Shown here: positions 1 to 12,519 of the stretch, piece after piece
Position numbering within the stretch: the stretch's first letter is position 1
Layout: every line of letters starts with the position of its first letter
From: Unio delphinus
Taxonomy: Eukaryota > Mollusca > Bivalvia > Unionida > Unionidae
Reading direction: 5' to 3'
Assembly: GCA_029339505.1 (NCBI GenBank)
Contig: JAQISU010000163.1
Span: forward strand, 3,550,001 to 3,614,000
DNA: 64,000 bases
Program-made: the position numbers and the translations under genes
Notes under the pieces: generated by a model
Database searches by the model: none
What the model was told of the DNA's origin: nothing
Seen by the model: only the letters and a program-made list of their open reading frames with translations

Positions 1-904
1 AAAGAGCAATCATTGATAGGTAACAACGTCTTCAAAAAGCATATATTTTTAATATCTTAACATAGTGATACATTTGAAATTAAATACTTCCTATTTCGGT
101 CATACCAGGGATGGAATATATCTTCGGTTTTCGGAGTATATGTGTTTAGGTTTACTGAATTTCAAATAAAAAACAAAACATGTCGGGACAGTAACCAAAA
201 TTGGGTTTCGAAAGAATTTCAGTTTGCCGTGGTTTTGATATCAAGAGATTTAACTGTACATGTATTTATAAACTTTAAGCTGACACAAATCAGAATCTTT
301 TCTAATGAGTTTAGCAAAAATAATATGATTAAAGGCCTATCACCAATTTCCGGAAGGAAAATCTCCGATAACTATTTAGAATCTTATCGTCATTTCAAGC
401 TTTGCATTAGTTCAATAAATATCGATTTAAAACTAGTATGATTGAACAATGGAAGCTTATTATAACTGTTATCCAAATTCTTAAAGAACTTTTGGTATAA
501 TAAGAGTATTTTAGCAAGTTTCTAATTTCCTTACGCTGTTAAAGCTCGAAAGCTAGACAAATGAAACTTGGTTCAATGATATTCTTTTGGGAGTAGATTT
601 AGTCAACACTTTTGGAGTCCTGATCTCTTCGCTAGAGGCGGAGCTTCTGTGTGTATCAGGGGTATGGGCCTAGTGGGTTTCAAATGAACAAATAATAATG
701 TCAGCAATTTTTGATATTCCTATCAATATAATTACGTAAATACTTATTGGGAATTAACACACCAATGCTTACAAATCGCTAACAGTTGCCTTATGACAGC
801 CCTTTCCGTCAGTCACTTAAACAAATTGTTCAATATCTGGAGAAGAGATCAGAATTGGGAATCATAGGGACACGTGTCTCAGAAACGTAGAAACTATTTG
901 CAGT
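1..904. other. AT-rich stretch without recognisable gene
   Basis: I see no coding region, RNA gene or clear repeat here. A 99-codon open frame at 142-441 has no recognisable domain, no splice context that I trust and ordinary AT-rich composition, so I do not call it. Confidence 0.5.
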
Positions 905-909
905 TGTAA

Positions 910-1052
910 CCGCAGTAGTAGTAAACATTAAAATTATTATTAAAATTATTTTATTAGTAGTAGTATTGTTATTAACATTATTATTAGTAGTAGTTATTAC
1001 TAGAAGTATTATTAGTTGTTATTGCTGTTACTATTATTATTATTATTATTAT

Positions 1053-1088
<36 letters not shown>

Positions 1089-1190
1089 CAGTTATTACTA
1101 AAAGTGTTAGTAGTTGTTGTTGCTGTTATTATTATTATAATGATTATTAATAACAGTAATGATGATTAATAATAGTAGTGGTAGTAGTGA
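910..1190. repeat. Imperfect ATT/AGT trinucleotide tract
   Basis: Interspersed runs of ATT and AGT triplets with a purest block of about 11 AGT units near 1053-1088. Simple-sequence repeat with point variation. Confidence 0.9.
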
Positions 1191-1734
1191 TAAAATGTTT
1201 TAATCCTAGTTCATTAGAAGCAATTAAGTTTGTTTTGGAATACGGAGTGTAAGTTATCAATATTATATTAGACTTCTCAGAGAATTATCGGAGATCATTT
1301 ACTGTAGTGGTCTATTAATTACACTTTCTCACTCTCAATACAGCAACTACTTCACCGCAGAGGAAATATAAACGATTTATTTCCAGTGATAGCGACAGTA
1401 ACCAAAATGCACACTGTGTTTTCTCTAAATGTTGAATACACATTCTGAAATTTCTTTCCTGTTTACATATGCATTTTAAAATCACATACAGCTTATTTCA
1501 AGAATGCTTTCATACCTATCGAAATGTAAAGATAAAATACCGTCTCATCAGTAAAATCACGATTGAACTTCCCTGATATTTCATTGCAGTCATATTAAAA
1601 AAGTGTTGTCCTTCAACAAACCACTTGCAATTGTTTTCTTGTTCTTAATCACCGATATTCCTGCAACTAGCAGATTGTTATCATAAAAATATAAATTATT
1701 AATAACCTTCTAAAGTGGAACTTGTTTTCTTGTT

Positions 1735-1985
1735 GTTGTACTAGGGTTTAACGCCATTTTCAGCACAAGATAGGCTATACATGGCGGCCAGTATTAATGG
1801 TGGCGGAAGAACCCGGGAAAAGCCCCGGAAAGAACCACCGACCCACGAGAAGCTACTGGCAAGTTTTCTCACATAACCACATTGGCCGAATCTGAGACTC
1901 GAACCCACGCAGAGATGAGATGGCAGTGATCCGTAACGGATGGCGCTTTAGACTACTCGGCCACTCGCACCCCCACCCCCCACCC
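1735..1985 (-). mobile_element. SINE family B copy (type II tRNA-like head)
   Basis: Read on the minus strand, the right end starts like a type II (Leu/Ser) tRNA, with GTGGCCGAGTAGTCTAAAGC and a GGGTTCGAGTCTC B-box-like segment. The body follows and ends in TGCTGAAAATGGCGTTAAAC and a GTT/CAA-rich tail. The same head, body and tail recur at 40838-41045, 45008-45222 and 51522-51775, so this is a dispersed tRNA-derived retroposon. It is not a functional tRNA gene. Confidence 0.75.
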
Positions 1986-2367
1986 CCCGTGGAACTATTT
2001 CTTCTTCTGCCAGGCCCACAAAACACAGCAGAACATTACAAATAAACTGCAGACATTACCCATAAGACATCTGGTAATGATGCTCTCACGCACTCTTTAA
2101 AGGCAACAATTAGACCATAACTAAAAAATAGTTCATTTTGCCAATGAATAATGGATATTAATTCAAATCGAGTATGAAATAACTAGTATTATTTTAAACT
2201 GACTATATTTATTTTAATACTAAATCAAAGAGACAAGCACATAATCTGACATGTGTGCTATTAGGAGACTTTATGCACACAAGTAACTGCCAATAACGTA
2301 AATTACGGTATCGATGCAATAATGCAGTCATAAAAGATGCAGATATAAATGTAATCGATAAATTATC

Positions 2368-2580
2368 AGCATGAAGAGGTTAGTGTTACGACTGATCGGC
2401 CTGGTGCCAGGAATATGTGACTGGGTGAAACATGATGATACATGCCTGCAACACGATGTTCTAATGATATACGTCATTATAAAGTGACACAATGCACATA
2501 GACACGATGCAGACGTCGTAGCGATAGTAATAAAAATTGTTAAACCTAAGTTAAAAATCTAAATCACACACGTACATATG
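2368..2580 (+). mobile_element. SINE family A body, 5'-truncated
   Basis: Diverged match to the body of the full copy at 48232-48545: GAGGTTAGTGTT, GACTGATCGGCCTGGTG, ATGTGACTGGGTGA, GTCGTAGCGATA, and an ending like GTTAAAAATC. The tRNA-like head is missing, consistent with 5' truncation. Confidence 0.65.
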
Positions 2581-2655
2581 TTCTAAATATGTGGCCATGA
2601 AATTTAGGGGTACTTGATAGCATTTTCTTAAGTAAGACAGAAAATGCGATATTAC

Positions 2656-2764
2656 CTCCATACAATGCATATCAATACGATGACTACGATGCCCCATACC
2701 GCGATGACACAAGCGCCACCTATTGCCCCCGCAATTTCATCGCCCCCAAAGGCATCCGTTTGAT
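2656..2764 (-). CDS. Transmembrane exon of a putative type I membrane receptor (partial gene)
   Basis: On the minus strand a pyrimidine-rich stretch ending in AATTAATTGCAG is followed by a 109-nt open segment that ends at GGAG/GTAATATC, so both splice signals are present. It enters in phase 1 and leaves in phase 2. It encodes about 36 residues: a short acidic juxtamembrane part (QTDAFGGDEIAG), then an uninterrupted hydrophobic stretch rich in Ile, Val, Gly and Ala ending in CIVWR, the pattern of a single-pass helix with a basic stop-transfer residue. The phase-1 entry matches the phase-1 exit of the EGF-repeat exon at 14024-13521 on the same strand, so the two probably belong to one receptor gene. 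The cytoplasmic exons would lie further left, probably outside the window. The exon is called from sequence only; no transcript is available. Confidence 0.6.
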
Positions 2765-3100
2765 CTGCAATTAATTAGAAACAAAACAATATAAAATTGA
2801 TATATAGTTATGGAAACAGACGATATTGACAAATATGGTAAAAACGTTTTTTTACTCAAGCTAAACGAATTCCTGGAAACGGTGATAAGTTGCAAGGTCT
2901 GAACATTGATTATATTACTTAATGTGACACAAAGGGACAGCTGAAACGGAAATCATGAAGAGTTTATTTCCCAAGAGTGATTTTGACATTTGATGTATTA
3001 ATTCCTACAATGATTTATTTAGATAGTGTAATTCCCTATCTGGCCTCTAAATATGCTTAAGAAACTTGAAGAATTACTTCATTTCGCTTGGATAATAGAA

Positions 3101-3733
3101 CACAATCGGTACACTAGTAATGTATAAACAATAAAAAGAACACAATCGGTACACTAGTAATATAGAAACAATAAATAGAACACAATCGGTACACTAGTAA
3201 TATAGAAACAATAAATAGAACACAATCGGTACACTAGTAATGTATAAACAATAAATAGAACACAATCGGTACACTAGTAATATAGAAACAATAAATAGAA
3301 CATAATCGGTACACTAGTAATATAGAAACAATAAATAGAACACAATCGGTACACTAGTAATGTATAAACAATAAATAGAACACAATCGGTACACTAGTAA
3401 TGTATAAACAATAAATAGAACACAATCGGTACACTAGTAATATAGAAACAATAAATAGAACATAATCGGTACAATAGTAATATAGAAACAATAAATAGAA
3501 CATAATCGGTACACTAGTAATATAGAAACAATAAATAGAACATAATCGGTACACTAGTAATATAGAAACAATAAATAGAACATAATCGGTACACTAGTAA
3601 TATAGAAACAATAAATAGAACACAATCGGTACACTAGTAATATAGAAACAATAAATAGAACACAATCGGTACACTAGTAATATATAAATAATAAATAGAA
3701 CACAATCGGCACACTAGTAATATAGAAACAATA
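3101..3733. repeat. 40-bp minisatellite, about 16 copies
   Basis: Tandem units beginning CACAATCGGTACACTAGTAA. Two variant positions (CACAATCGG/CATAATCGG and TGTATAAACA/TATAGAAACA) alternate in blocks, which suggests higher-order duplication. The 66-codon reverse-strand frame across it is a by-product of the repeat. Confidence 0.95.
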
Positions 3734-3859
3734 GAAAATTGAAGATGTCAAAGGTAAAGCCTAGATGTACTTTTGCAAAAATCTGAAATAAAGTTGATTG
3801 ATATGTCACAAAAGAGTGTGAGCTATAACTGATTTGTAAAAGTATATTGCATTAAATAA

Positions 3860-3861
<2 letters not shown>

Positions 3862-3952
<91 letters not shown>
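3862..3952. repeat. (TA)n microsatellite
   Basis: About 45 TA dinucleotides without interruption. Confidence 0.97.
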
Positions 3953-3956
<4 letters not shown>

Positions 3957-3957
3957 T

Positions 3958-4019
3958 AATGAAATAGTTGGTGTGAATTATTAAATGCCATTTTTCAACC
4001 TTTAAAAATGCAAAATAAT

Positions 4020-4070
<51 letters not shown>

Positions 4071-4200
4071 ATATACATGTATATATATATGAAATAATTA
4101 TCTTGCATTTTTAGCATCATCTTCAGGTGATATATTAACAGATAAACGTTTTAAAGGTTGAAATCTAGCATTTAACAATTCACACCAACTATTTCATTTC
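3958..4200. mobile_element. Foldback element with a (TA)n loop
   Basis: The left arm (3958-4020) and right arm (4091-4199) are inverted copies: ATGAAATAGTTGGTGTGAAT on the left reappears reverse-complemented near 4181-4197, and both arms contain TTTCAACCTTTAAAA and AAAATGCAA in matching order. The right arm has about 45 bp of extra sequence. The centre is a (TA)n tract at about 4022-4066. This is consistent with a small foldback or MITE-like element; its superfamily is unknown. Confidence 0.6.
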
Positions 4201-4278
4201 TTTTGGCTAAAGAACGCTTTCACTCATAATTTTACTCCTTCATGAGTTCACGAGCCCGTTTTAAATCTAGAGAGATCA

Positions 4279-4382
4279 AACATATTATATCGTAAAGTCA
4301 TGATCACAATAAAACATATTATATCGTAAAGTCATAATCACAATAAAACATATTATATCGTAAAGTCATAATCACAATAAAA
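4279..4382. repeat. 34-bp tandem repeat, about 3 copies
   Basis: Units start AACATATTATATCGTAAAGT and continue with a CACAATAA-type ending; only one base differs between copies. Confidence 0.9.
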
Positions 4383-4389
4383 CTGAAAA

Positions 4390-6430
4390 AAATGTCTAGT
4401 TTTGGAGATAAATATAAATCCTATAGAGGTCTGGACTATTAAACGTGTATGTCTTGACTGACATATTGGAAAGTAAAGTTTGCTGTCGAAAAACAATATA
4501 TATCCAAATCAATGTAGGAATTAAACGAATATTGTAAATGTTAACTGAGAAAATTATTGGGTTATTTGACCGCTGATCATTACATAGGATGCATAATACT
4601 AAACATTTCAGACATACAATTTGCATTTAACAAGTATTTGATGGAGTTCTTACGAAAATGTTTTGAATTTATTTCATGAGCATGAGTTCTGGCTTTACGA
4701 CAAACAACAGTAGGTATATATCCTAATGTGAATGGAATACTCACCTAATGTCTTGCTCAAATAAATATCCTACATTCAGTGATATGCACAAAGATTTAAT
4801 CAAATGAATCACATTGAAGGACGGATATTATAACATTCTGTTCGATGCTATTATTTAGTTGAAATGTCTGCTGGTGATGCAAGAGAATTTTGGATGAGAA
4901 TAAAATAAGTAGGAGAATTATATAATTTTGTTGTGTTAAAGGATACGTATATTTGACTATTACCCGTTATGAAGACGGAAGATGCACATTTTTTAGGGAT
5001 TGTCACAAACATAAAAATGCAACATCAAAAGCTATATGAAAACGTCGCACACAAAACTCGCTCGGGAAATGAGTCAAGATAGAAACTGGTTTATCAACAT
5101 AATATAATATTTAACATTATATATAGATATAAAGCAGCAAATGAGAGGACGATGACATACAAGTTCTCAATTCGGCTTAATAATATTATCCACTCTTAAC
5201 ATTTCAAATAAAAATAACAAGTGTTTTTTCAGTGATAAGCTATGTTCAACTGATATTATCGGTACAGATCATCAAGGTGCTTGATAAAACTAGGCGATAA
5301 TTTAAAAGCAATTAAAATGAACTAAATGAATATGTGGATATATATGAAAGCAATGAGCGATTTTAAGAAGTTAGGATTGACGTAAATAGCAAGAGAATTT
5401 CGTGTGGGCATGTTAACTGATTTTATGTACACGATTTAAACTACTGTGGATTACAGGATTCGTCTTCAAATATATCAATTCCAAAAATACAAGCCAACAT
5501 TAAGTACTTTTGCATGAGGAGCTTAAATTAGTTTACCACCGAATCAAATCTTCACGCACATAAAATAGGTCATTAGGTCAATATAAAGGATCACTGGAAA
5601 ATATTGTATTGTGATAATCAAACAACCCAATTATCTTTTAAAGGCTCAGCATATTCTACATTGCAATCTGAAAGCATCTTGAAACTAATAAACACACGTA
5701 TAAAATATTATAACTAATCGCCAATAATGTAAAAAAAATCATGTCAACAGGAATGATCCTACAGTAGGTACAACTTCTATATTATACTATTATTCGAACA
5801 TTTGCTGCAAATGTCAGTTTAAGAAATGCTGGATAGTCTGCCATAATGATAGAAACGAAAGATTGTACGAATTGTAATTACTCCAAAAAGAGCTATAATT
5901 GTTAAACGAAAATATAACCATCAACGTAACAGACACAAATTGTTTTTGTCTTGCTGATTTTCACATAATTAGCAAGATCTTGGTGAAACGTGTCCAGCCC
6001 AAGAAGTGAAATACCAAACAATGATGAAAACCTCATCGTTATTTAGCAAAGATTTCATATTTCATGGAGTCGACACGAGCGGAAAAGAAATTGTTGCATA
6101 GGATATAATCAGGTCCTTAAATAGATGTGTTTTTTTGTGCTTATCAATGAAACAACTTGTCAAAACAATCTCAAAATTGTCAAATTAACGGAAACTATGC
6201 AACAATTTAAAAACATGAAATATAAAATCTTTTCTTCAATAGAGTACAATGAGGAAATTATAAGATTAAAGTAAACTTACTTATTGCAAGAATTGAGAAC
6301 TTATATGCCATTCTATAATAATCATCAGTAATGGATGAAGTATATATTCATGCCAAGAGATTGAATGAAATATTTGAAATTGAAATATCTGCATGATCAA
6401 CATACTTTAATGTTATGGGACATTTGTAAA
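4390..6430. other. Unannotated AT-rich sequence
   Basis: No open frame of convincing composition, no RNA gene and no clear repeat. It lies between the two exons of the putative minus-strand receptor gene and is therefore probably intronic. Confidence 0.45.
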
Positions 6431-6439
6431 AGAGATTAA

Positions 6440-6548
<109 letters not shown>

Positions 6549-6789
6549 TAAACTAGATTCAGTACATTTTATTATAGTTAACCAGGAAAAGCTCAAACAT
6601 GAATAGAGTTTGCAAATAAAAGACCAGAATTATCATCTTTTATAGTTTATGATACGTTTCAGGTTAAATAATCGTGAATTAGAGGGGGACTTGACATGAT
6701 ACGACACAGATACGCAAAGCAAATATCGATTACTATATCGATAATAATGTGGACATCAGAAACGATGAGGAATAGGATAGTTAGCCAAG

Positions 6790-7120
6790 GTCAATGTAAT
6801 TCATTATGTAGACAAGCAATTTGTTTGCTTAGCCATGAGCCAATTCATATCTGTCGAGAACGTTGTATAATTAACTATTCGTCCATTCATGCTTGTCAAA
6901 AACTTTGGATGACTAATCGTGTCAATGTATGCCTGTCAAAAACGTTTGTAAAATTAGCAATGGGTTAATTCATGCTTGACAAGAACTTTGTACAACAAGT
7001 TCCGAGACAATTCAAGACTCTCCAGTACACTGGATGGTTAGCTATGAGTCAATTCATGTCTTGCGAAAACGTTGTATATAATTAAACATTTGTCAGTTCG
7101 TACCTGTAAAAAACTTTGGG
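6790..7120. repeat. Degenerate tandem repeat, period about 60 bp
   Basis: Four to five diverged copies sharing phrases such as CAATTCATGCTTGTCAAAAA and AACTTTGTA. The 90-codon plus-strand frame through it has no recognisable product. Confidence 0.5.
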
Positions 7121-7260
7121 TAATTATCCAGAGTTTTCGACCAGAAACCATACCAAGATTCTTGCAGTGAATTAGAAACTCCCTGACACAAAAAACCCCA
7201 CAGATTTATTGTGGAAAGTATGCTTTTAAGGCCATCAATAATACTATGATTGGTATTTAA

Positions 7261-7498
7261 TTGGGAACCTACGAAAGGGAACGAAGGTTAATATATTTAA
7301 TTGGAAACCTACGAAAGGGAACGAAGGTTAATATATTTAATTGGAAACCTACGAAAGGGAACGAAGGTTAATATATTTAATTGGAAACCTACGAAAGGGA
7401 ACGAAGGTTAATATATTTAATTGGAAACCTACGAAAGGGAACGAAGTTTAATATATTTAATTGGAAACCTACGAAAGGGAACGAAGGTTAATATATAT
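7261..7498. repeat. 40-bp minisatellite, 6 copies
   Basis: Near-identical units containing GGAAACCTACGAAAGGGAAC and ending in TTAATATATTTAA. Single-base differences occur only in the first and fifth copies. Confidence 0.95.
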
Positions 7499-7627
7499 TT
7501 GCCGATGTAGATACGTTTTATAGTTACTAAACATATGTATTATTTACAAACAGAAAGAAAAAGGCTTGATGAACTTGAAAGATAATGGCAAGGTAAATTC
7601 ATTATTAAGTATTAACAGTCTTGTTGT

Positions 7628-7775
7628 GACCCATTACTGTTGCTGTAAGACATTACAGTGTTGTTGCAAGCCATGACAGTGTTGTTGTAAGCCATGACAG
7701 TGTTGTAATAAGCCATAACAGTGTTGTTGTAAGCCATGACAGTGTTGTTATAAGCCATGACAGTGTTGTTGTCAA
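7628..7775. repeat. 21-bp minisatellite, about 7 copies
   Basis: Units like AGCCATGACAGTGTTGTTGT. The period is a multiple of three, so one reverse frame stays open across this array and into the next. Confidence 0.93.
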
Positions 7776-7839
7776 CAACAATATTACGACAAAAGAATAT
7801 TATGATAAAATCAGGATGTGAATGATACACACAACTGTA

Positions 7840-8434
7840 GTTATACAATAAAGAAAAGCTGAGAAACTGTACAATGAAATAAACGCAGTTATACAATAAA
7901 GAAAAGCTGAGAAACTGTACAATGAAATAAACGCAGTTATACAGTAAAGACAAGCTGAGAAACTGTACAATGAAATAAACGCAGTTATACAATAAAGACA
8001 AGCTGAGAAACTGTACAATGAAATAAACGCAGTTATACAATAAAGACAAGCTGAGAAACTGTACAATGAAAGCTGAGAAACTGTACAATGAAATAAACGC
8101 AGTTATACAATAAAGAAAAGCTGAGAAACTGTACAATGAAATAAACGCAGTTATACAATAAAGACAAGCTGAGAAACTGTACAATGAAATAAACGCAGTT
8201 ATACAATAAAGACAAGCTGAGAAACTGTACAATGAAATAAACGCAGTTATACAATAAAGAAAAGCTGAGAAACTGTACAATGAAATAAACGCAGTTATAC
8301 AATAAAGAAAAGCTGAGAAACTGTACAATGAAATAAACGCAGTTATACAATAAAGACAAGCTGAGAAACTGTACAATGAAATAAACGCAGCTATACAATA
8401 AAGAAAAGCTGAGAAACTGTACAATGAAATAAAC
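7840..8434. repeat. 48-bp minisatellite, about 12 copies
   Basis: Units contain AAGCTGAGAAACTGTACAAT and GAAATAAACGCAGTTATACA; the main variant is AAAGAAAAG versus AAAGACAAG. A short internal duplication near 8049-8090 shifts the phase. Because 48 is divisible by three, several reverse frames (up to 276 codons) stay open; these are repeat artefacts and not genes. Confidence 0.95.
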
Positions 8435-8896
8435 GAGAACACTTAGTGGTATGATGCAACTGCGTCAAGGTAAGATAACATGTTTGGTAAAGCTGAGATG
8501 AATAAAAATGTACTTGATTTTGTCATAAATTATTTAGTCTAAGAACGTTAATTACTAAAATGAAGAAACTAATGCATGTAAAGATATAAATAAATTTGCG
8601 ATTTAAAAGACCCTCAACATTTACAATTTTAGTTACTGGCGTAACGTTGTTTTGTTCGAATACATATTCCATAGTTTTTCTATCTCTGTGCCAATACAAA
8701 CATTGCATTCTCGCGCATGTCATTTATAACAAAAGTGCTATTTTGCATCCTAACGTAAAACAAATATTCGATAAATGGGAATTAGTTGCAGCCTCTAATT
8801 TGATACCATCATCGATTGGAAAATGTGTACCCAGGCAAATAATGTGTAGTAAATGTATACATTTGTCTAATCATGAACGCATCACCAACAACGGCT

Positions 8897-9085
8897 ATCA
8901 AACCAGTCGGCCACTGTACTATAAACCAGTCGGCCACTTTACTATTAAACCAGTCTGTCACGGTACTTTTAAACCAGTCGGTCACTGAACTATCAAACCA
9001 ATCGGCCACTGTACTATTAAACCAGACGGCCACTGAACTATTAAACCAGTCGGCCACTGTACTATTAAACCAGTCGGCCACTGTA
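8897..9085. repeat. 24-bp minisatellite, about 8 copies
   Basis: Units like ACCAGTCGGCCACTGTACTA. The period keeps frames open on both strands; no product is inferred. Confidence 0.95.
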
Positions 9086-9156
9086 TCGTTATTTATTTTG
9101 ATATGATTTTCAGTATGAGATTCAGGAAATGTTTAATCCTCCTACCTTTGATTTGT

Positions 9157-9420
9157 TAATTTCTCGTGTTGACTTGTTGACTTATCGCGTTGATTTGTTA
9201 AATGTTCGTGTTGACTTGTTGACTTATCGCGTTGATTTGTTAAATGTTCGTGTTGATTTGTTAAATGTTCGTGTTGACTTGTTAAATGTTCGTGTTGATT
9301 TGTTAAATGTTCGTGTTGATTTGTTAAATGTTCGTGTTGATTTGTTAAATGTTCGTGTTGATTTGTTAAATGTTCGTGTTGATTTGTTAAATGTTCGTGT
9401 TGATTTGTTAAATTTTCGTG
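9157..9420. repeat. 21-bp minisatellite, about 12 copies
   Basis: Units like TGTTGATTTGTTAAATGTTC, with TGTTGACTTGTTGACTTATC variants at the left end. The 95-110 codon frames on both strands only reflect the 7-codon period. Confidence 0.95.
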
Positions 9421-9439
9421 AACATGTCCCTAGTTGCCC

Positions 9440-10980
9440 ATCAAGTTTATATCTGTGCTGATGCTTTTTCTTTTGTGAACTTAACTTATCTTTGTGTCTT
9501 GGGTTATTCATTCTTCACTGTCCTTTCTTTGAAATGAAATAACAGGTGCTTTCAAACATGATTTTTAGGTTAATTGTAACTTTCTGTAATAGCAATACAT
9601 TGTAAAGTGGGTGCTAAGACAGGTTACAACTGGGAACAGGAAAAATAGAGTTCATAGACGTGATAGCTGCTTCAAGCTTTTTCCAAACGAGTACATCAAA
9701 ACGGAACGAAATGATAAGGACTTAAACAAAATGATTATGTATGGAAGGGTTCGGATGAAATAGGGGTCATGCAGAGATCTTCGAAATTAATATATATCAA
9801 CGTGCATTTAAAGAAGATACAGCAACAATGACAATGTATGATGATTCACATATTATTTGTTCGCATTTTGCAGACATTGAAAGAGAATTTCAGTTATAAA
9901 ACAATAATAGTGCAAGAATATTAATGTTAGCAAACCAGACGGTTCGTCAGTGATGATTAAGACATATATTACTATAATCCATGTTCTCGCTTGGTCTTAT
10001 TTAATCCTGAACACCAGAGAAAATGTTTTCGTTAGTCAAACACAACATATATGATCGTTAATAGAAACAGATACAAAAAGTATATCATACCTACTGAATG
10101 GAAAATAAACAAAACGCAGGGAATATCTTCCAGACACTGGGGATAGTTTATGTAGCAAGCGTTTGTATGTTTTGTCTCTTCTTTGGTTTTTGAGAAAAAA
10201 TTTATCATCGTAACAGTTAGAATCACCAGTAATACGAACAACTGTTTCAACGTTGAAATGTGGTAGTTTTAAATCTTATGAAACTAACCCATCTAATGCA
10301 GATAGAGAACATTGCAATTTAATTAGCACTTGTATTAACGGAGAATAAGATTAATAAGCCACGAGAGAAGATAAGTTCCTAAAAGAAAAGGGGTCAGTTT
10401 GGTACATGTAATCATAACGGTAATCACTGGTGGATGATGTTCAACAAGCCATATATGCAAAACGATAGCAACGCCCAGTAATACTGGCAGTGTAAAAAGA
10501 TGGAATTTCAAATAAGCTCGACAGGATGTTTCTCTCTTTGTTGATCTTGTAATTTTGTTTGTTCTAGCGTCCGTTGCTTGTTTTCGGGACATTTAAAGCA
10601 GACGTCTAAATACAGCATGCACAAGGAACAAATAGTAATAACCTTTTCAAAACAGACATTATGAAAGCACTTACGCTCAAAGGAATAATTTGTTCTAGGT
10701 GCTGTTTTCTTGCTTCATGATTTTTGTCTTTAAAAGCATCAGCATATGTGATTAAAAGAGTGTCGCAACTGTATTATATGTGTCTACATAGGTATTAGCC
10801 ACGTTCTATTTGCCTATCTCCTTGTCTATCTTTTAATAATTCTGTATAGACCATTTATCAGCTACAATAATTATATTAACGGTGTAGCAGTTCTCTCCTG
10901 GCTCAAATTTATCAAATGACCATTCAAAGGTGTTCATTTATGTTTGCTAATAATTCAAACCACTCGACAATGAAATGACC
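9440..10980. other. Unannotated AT-rich sequence
   Basis: Two reverse frames (10592-10335, 10250-10032) encode hydrophobic but unrecognised peptides without clear splice or promoter context. Nothing else stands out. Probably intronic to the minus-strand receptor gene. Confidence 0.4.
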
Positions 10981-10990
10981 TTATTAGTCG

Positions 10991-11170
10991 TATTTGGAAT
11001 CTGAAATATGTCGCTACATATGTTCCGTTCGTTTCGCTGAGTCATTGTCTTATTTGGAATCTGAAATATATCGTTACATATGTTCCGTTAGTTTCGCTGA
11101 GTCATTGTCTTATTTGGAATCTGAAATATATCGCTATATATGTATCGTTCTTTTCGCTGAGTCATTGTTT
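10991..11170. repeat. 60-bp tandem repeat, 3 copies
   Basis: Units start TATTTGGAATCTGAAATAT and end CGCTGAGTCATTGTCT, with a few substitutions between copies. Confidence 0.93.
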
Positions 11171-11602
11171 TATTTTGTCTGTTTTTTTTTATAGATGCAA
11201 TTTATACATCTGCATACATAATGTGTACTGATTGTTCTCATGCACTTGATCACATACACTACAGAGCATCAAAACTTGCTAACATGATTCAATCTCGTTA
11301 TACCTTCATTTATTTAGAAATCTGCAGTTATCATCTTGATATAAACATGATTTAAATTTATATATTTTTCAAATTCTGTTAACTAAGTCCACACTTAATC
11401 TGATATTACTATATTATGTTTCCTGTCCGCTATGAATCGTACCCCACTTCCGGTCTTTAAAAGTATTTACGCGGCTCTGCTACTATCAAGTTGGCAGTTA
11501 ATTTATCTCTCTTAAACTTACAACTTTCAAAATCAAACACTATATATAATACGTAATGATCAATGTTACAAACAATTATACACATGAAAAGTATCTTTTC
11601 AA

Positions 11603-12434
11603 CTTGAATAACATTATATAATTTAGATAATTTCTAACTCAAGTCTCGTGCCGTTTATTTTAATTACATTGATATCACATTATATAATCTAGATACTTTC
11701 TAACTCTAGTCTCGTGCCGTTTATTTTAATTACATTGATATTAAATTATATAATTTATAGACTTTCTAACTCTAGTCTCGTGCCGTTTATTTTAATTACA
11801 TTGATATCACATTATTTAATGTAGATACTTTCTAACTCTAGTCTCGTGCCGTTTGTTTTAATTACATTGATATCACATTATATAATGTAGCAACTTTTTA
11901 ACTCAAGTCTCGTGCATTTATTTTAATTACATTAATATTACATTATTTTAATTTATTTAATTTCGAACTCTAGTTTCGTGCTTTATTTTAATTAAATTGA
12001 TATTACATTATATAATTTAAAGACATTCCACCTCAAGTCTCGTGCTTTTAATTTAATTACATTCATATTACATTATTTTAATTTATTTAATTTCTAACTC
12101 AAGTCTCGTGCTTTTAATTTAATTACATTGACATTACATTAGATAATTTAGAGACTTATTCTAACTATAGTCTCGTGCCGTTTATATTAATTACATTGAC
12201 ATTACATTAGATAATTTAAAGACATTCCACCTCAAGTCTCGTGCTTTTAATTTAATTACATTGATATTACATTATATAATTTAGAGACTTATTTTTACTA
12301 TAGTCTCGTGCTTAATTTTAATTACATTAATATTACATTATTTAAATTATTTACTGTCTAACTATAGCATCGTGCTTGTATCTTAATTACATTGATATTA
12401 CTTTATATAATTTAGAGACTTATTTTTACTATAG
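11603..12434. repeat. 58-75 bp degenerate minisatellite, about 13 copies
   Basis: Each copy carries TCTAACT-(A/C)TAGTCTCGTGC, a T/A-rich TTTTAATTACATTGATATTA and an ATTATATAATTTAGA block. The last copy runs into the exon-like segment at 12435, where TATTTTTACTATAG/GTGCGTGC replaces the usual TAG/TCTCGTGC. Confidence 0.9.
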
Positions 12435-12513
12435 GTGCGTGCTTTTATTTTAATTGTATTCGTTCTGGTGGCTAGTATCGCGCCCGTTGCAAACAGTATA
12501 AATGAACCGACTG
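12435..12513 (+). CDS. Candidate exon encoding a signal peptide (partial, unassigned)
   Basis: A pyrimidine-rich stretch ending in TTTTTACTATAG precedes an open segment that ends at GACTG/GTATGTTT, a plausible acceptor/donor pair around 79 nt. The segment reads as RAFILIVFVLVASIAPVANS followed by INEPT: basic start, long hydrophobic core and a small-residue A-x-S-like cleavage site, the usual layout of a secretory signal peptide. There is no ATG in frame here, so the start codon would have to be in an upstream exon. Past the donor the open frame continues to 12716 but loses protein-like character. It lies opposite the putative receptor intron. It may be an exon of a nested gene or a gene relic. 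Confidence 0.3.
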
Positions 12514-12519
12514 GTATGT

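Noticed and set aside
7612..8442. Reverse-strand frame of 276 codons and its overlapping frames
   Set aside because: It consists of 48-bp and 21-bp tandem units whose lengths are multiples of three. Several frames stay open equally well, so it is a repeat artefact.
7261..9420. Possible CRISPR-like arrays
   Set aside because: The repeats are directly adjacent without unique spacers, and the DNA is eukaryotic.
8809..9511. Open frames of 77-110 codons on both strands over the 24-bp and 21-bp arrays
   Set aside because: Periods divisible by three keep many frames open; there is no unique non-repetitive domain.
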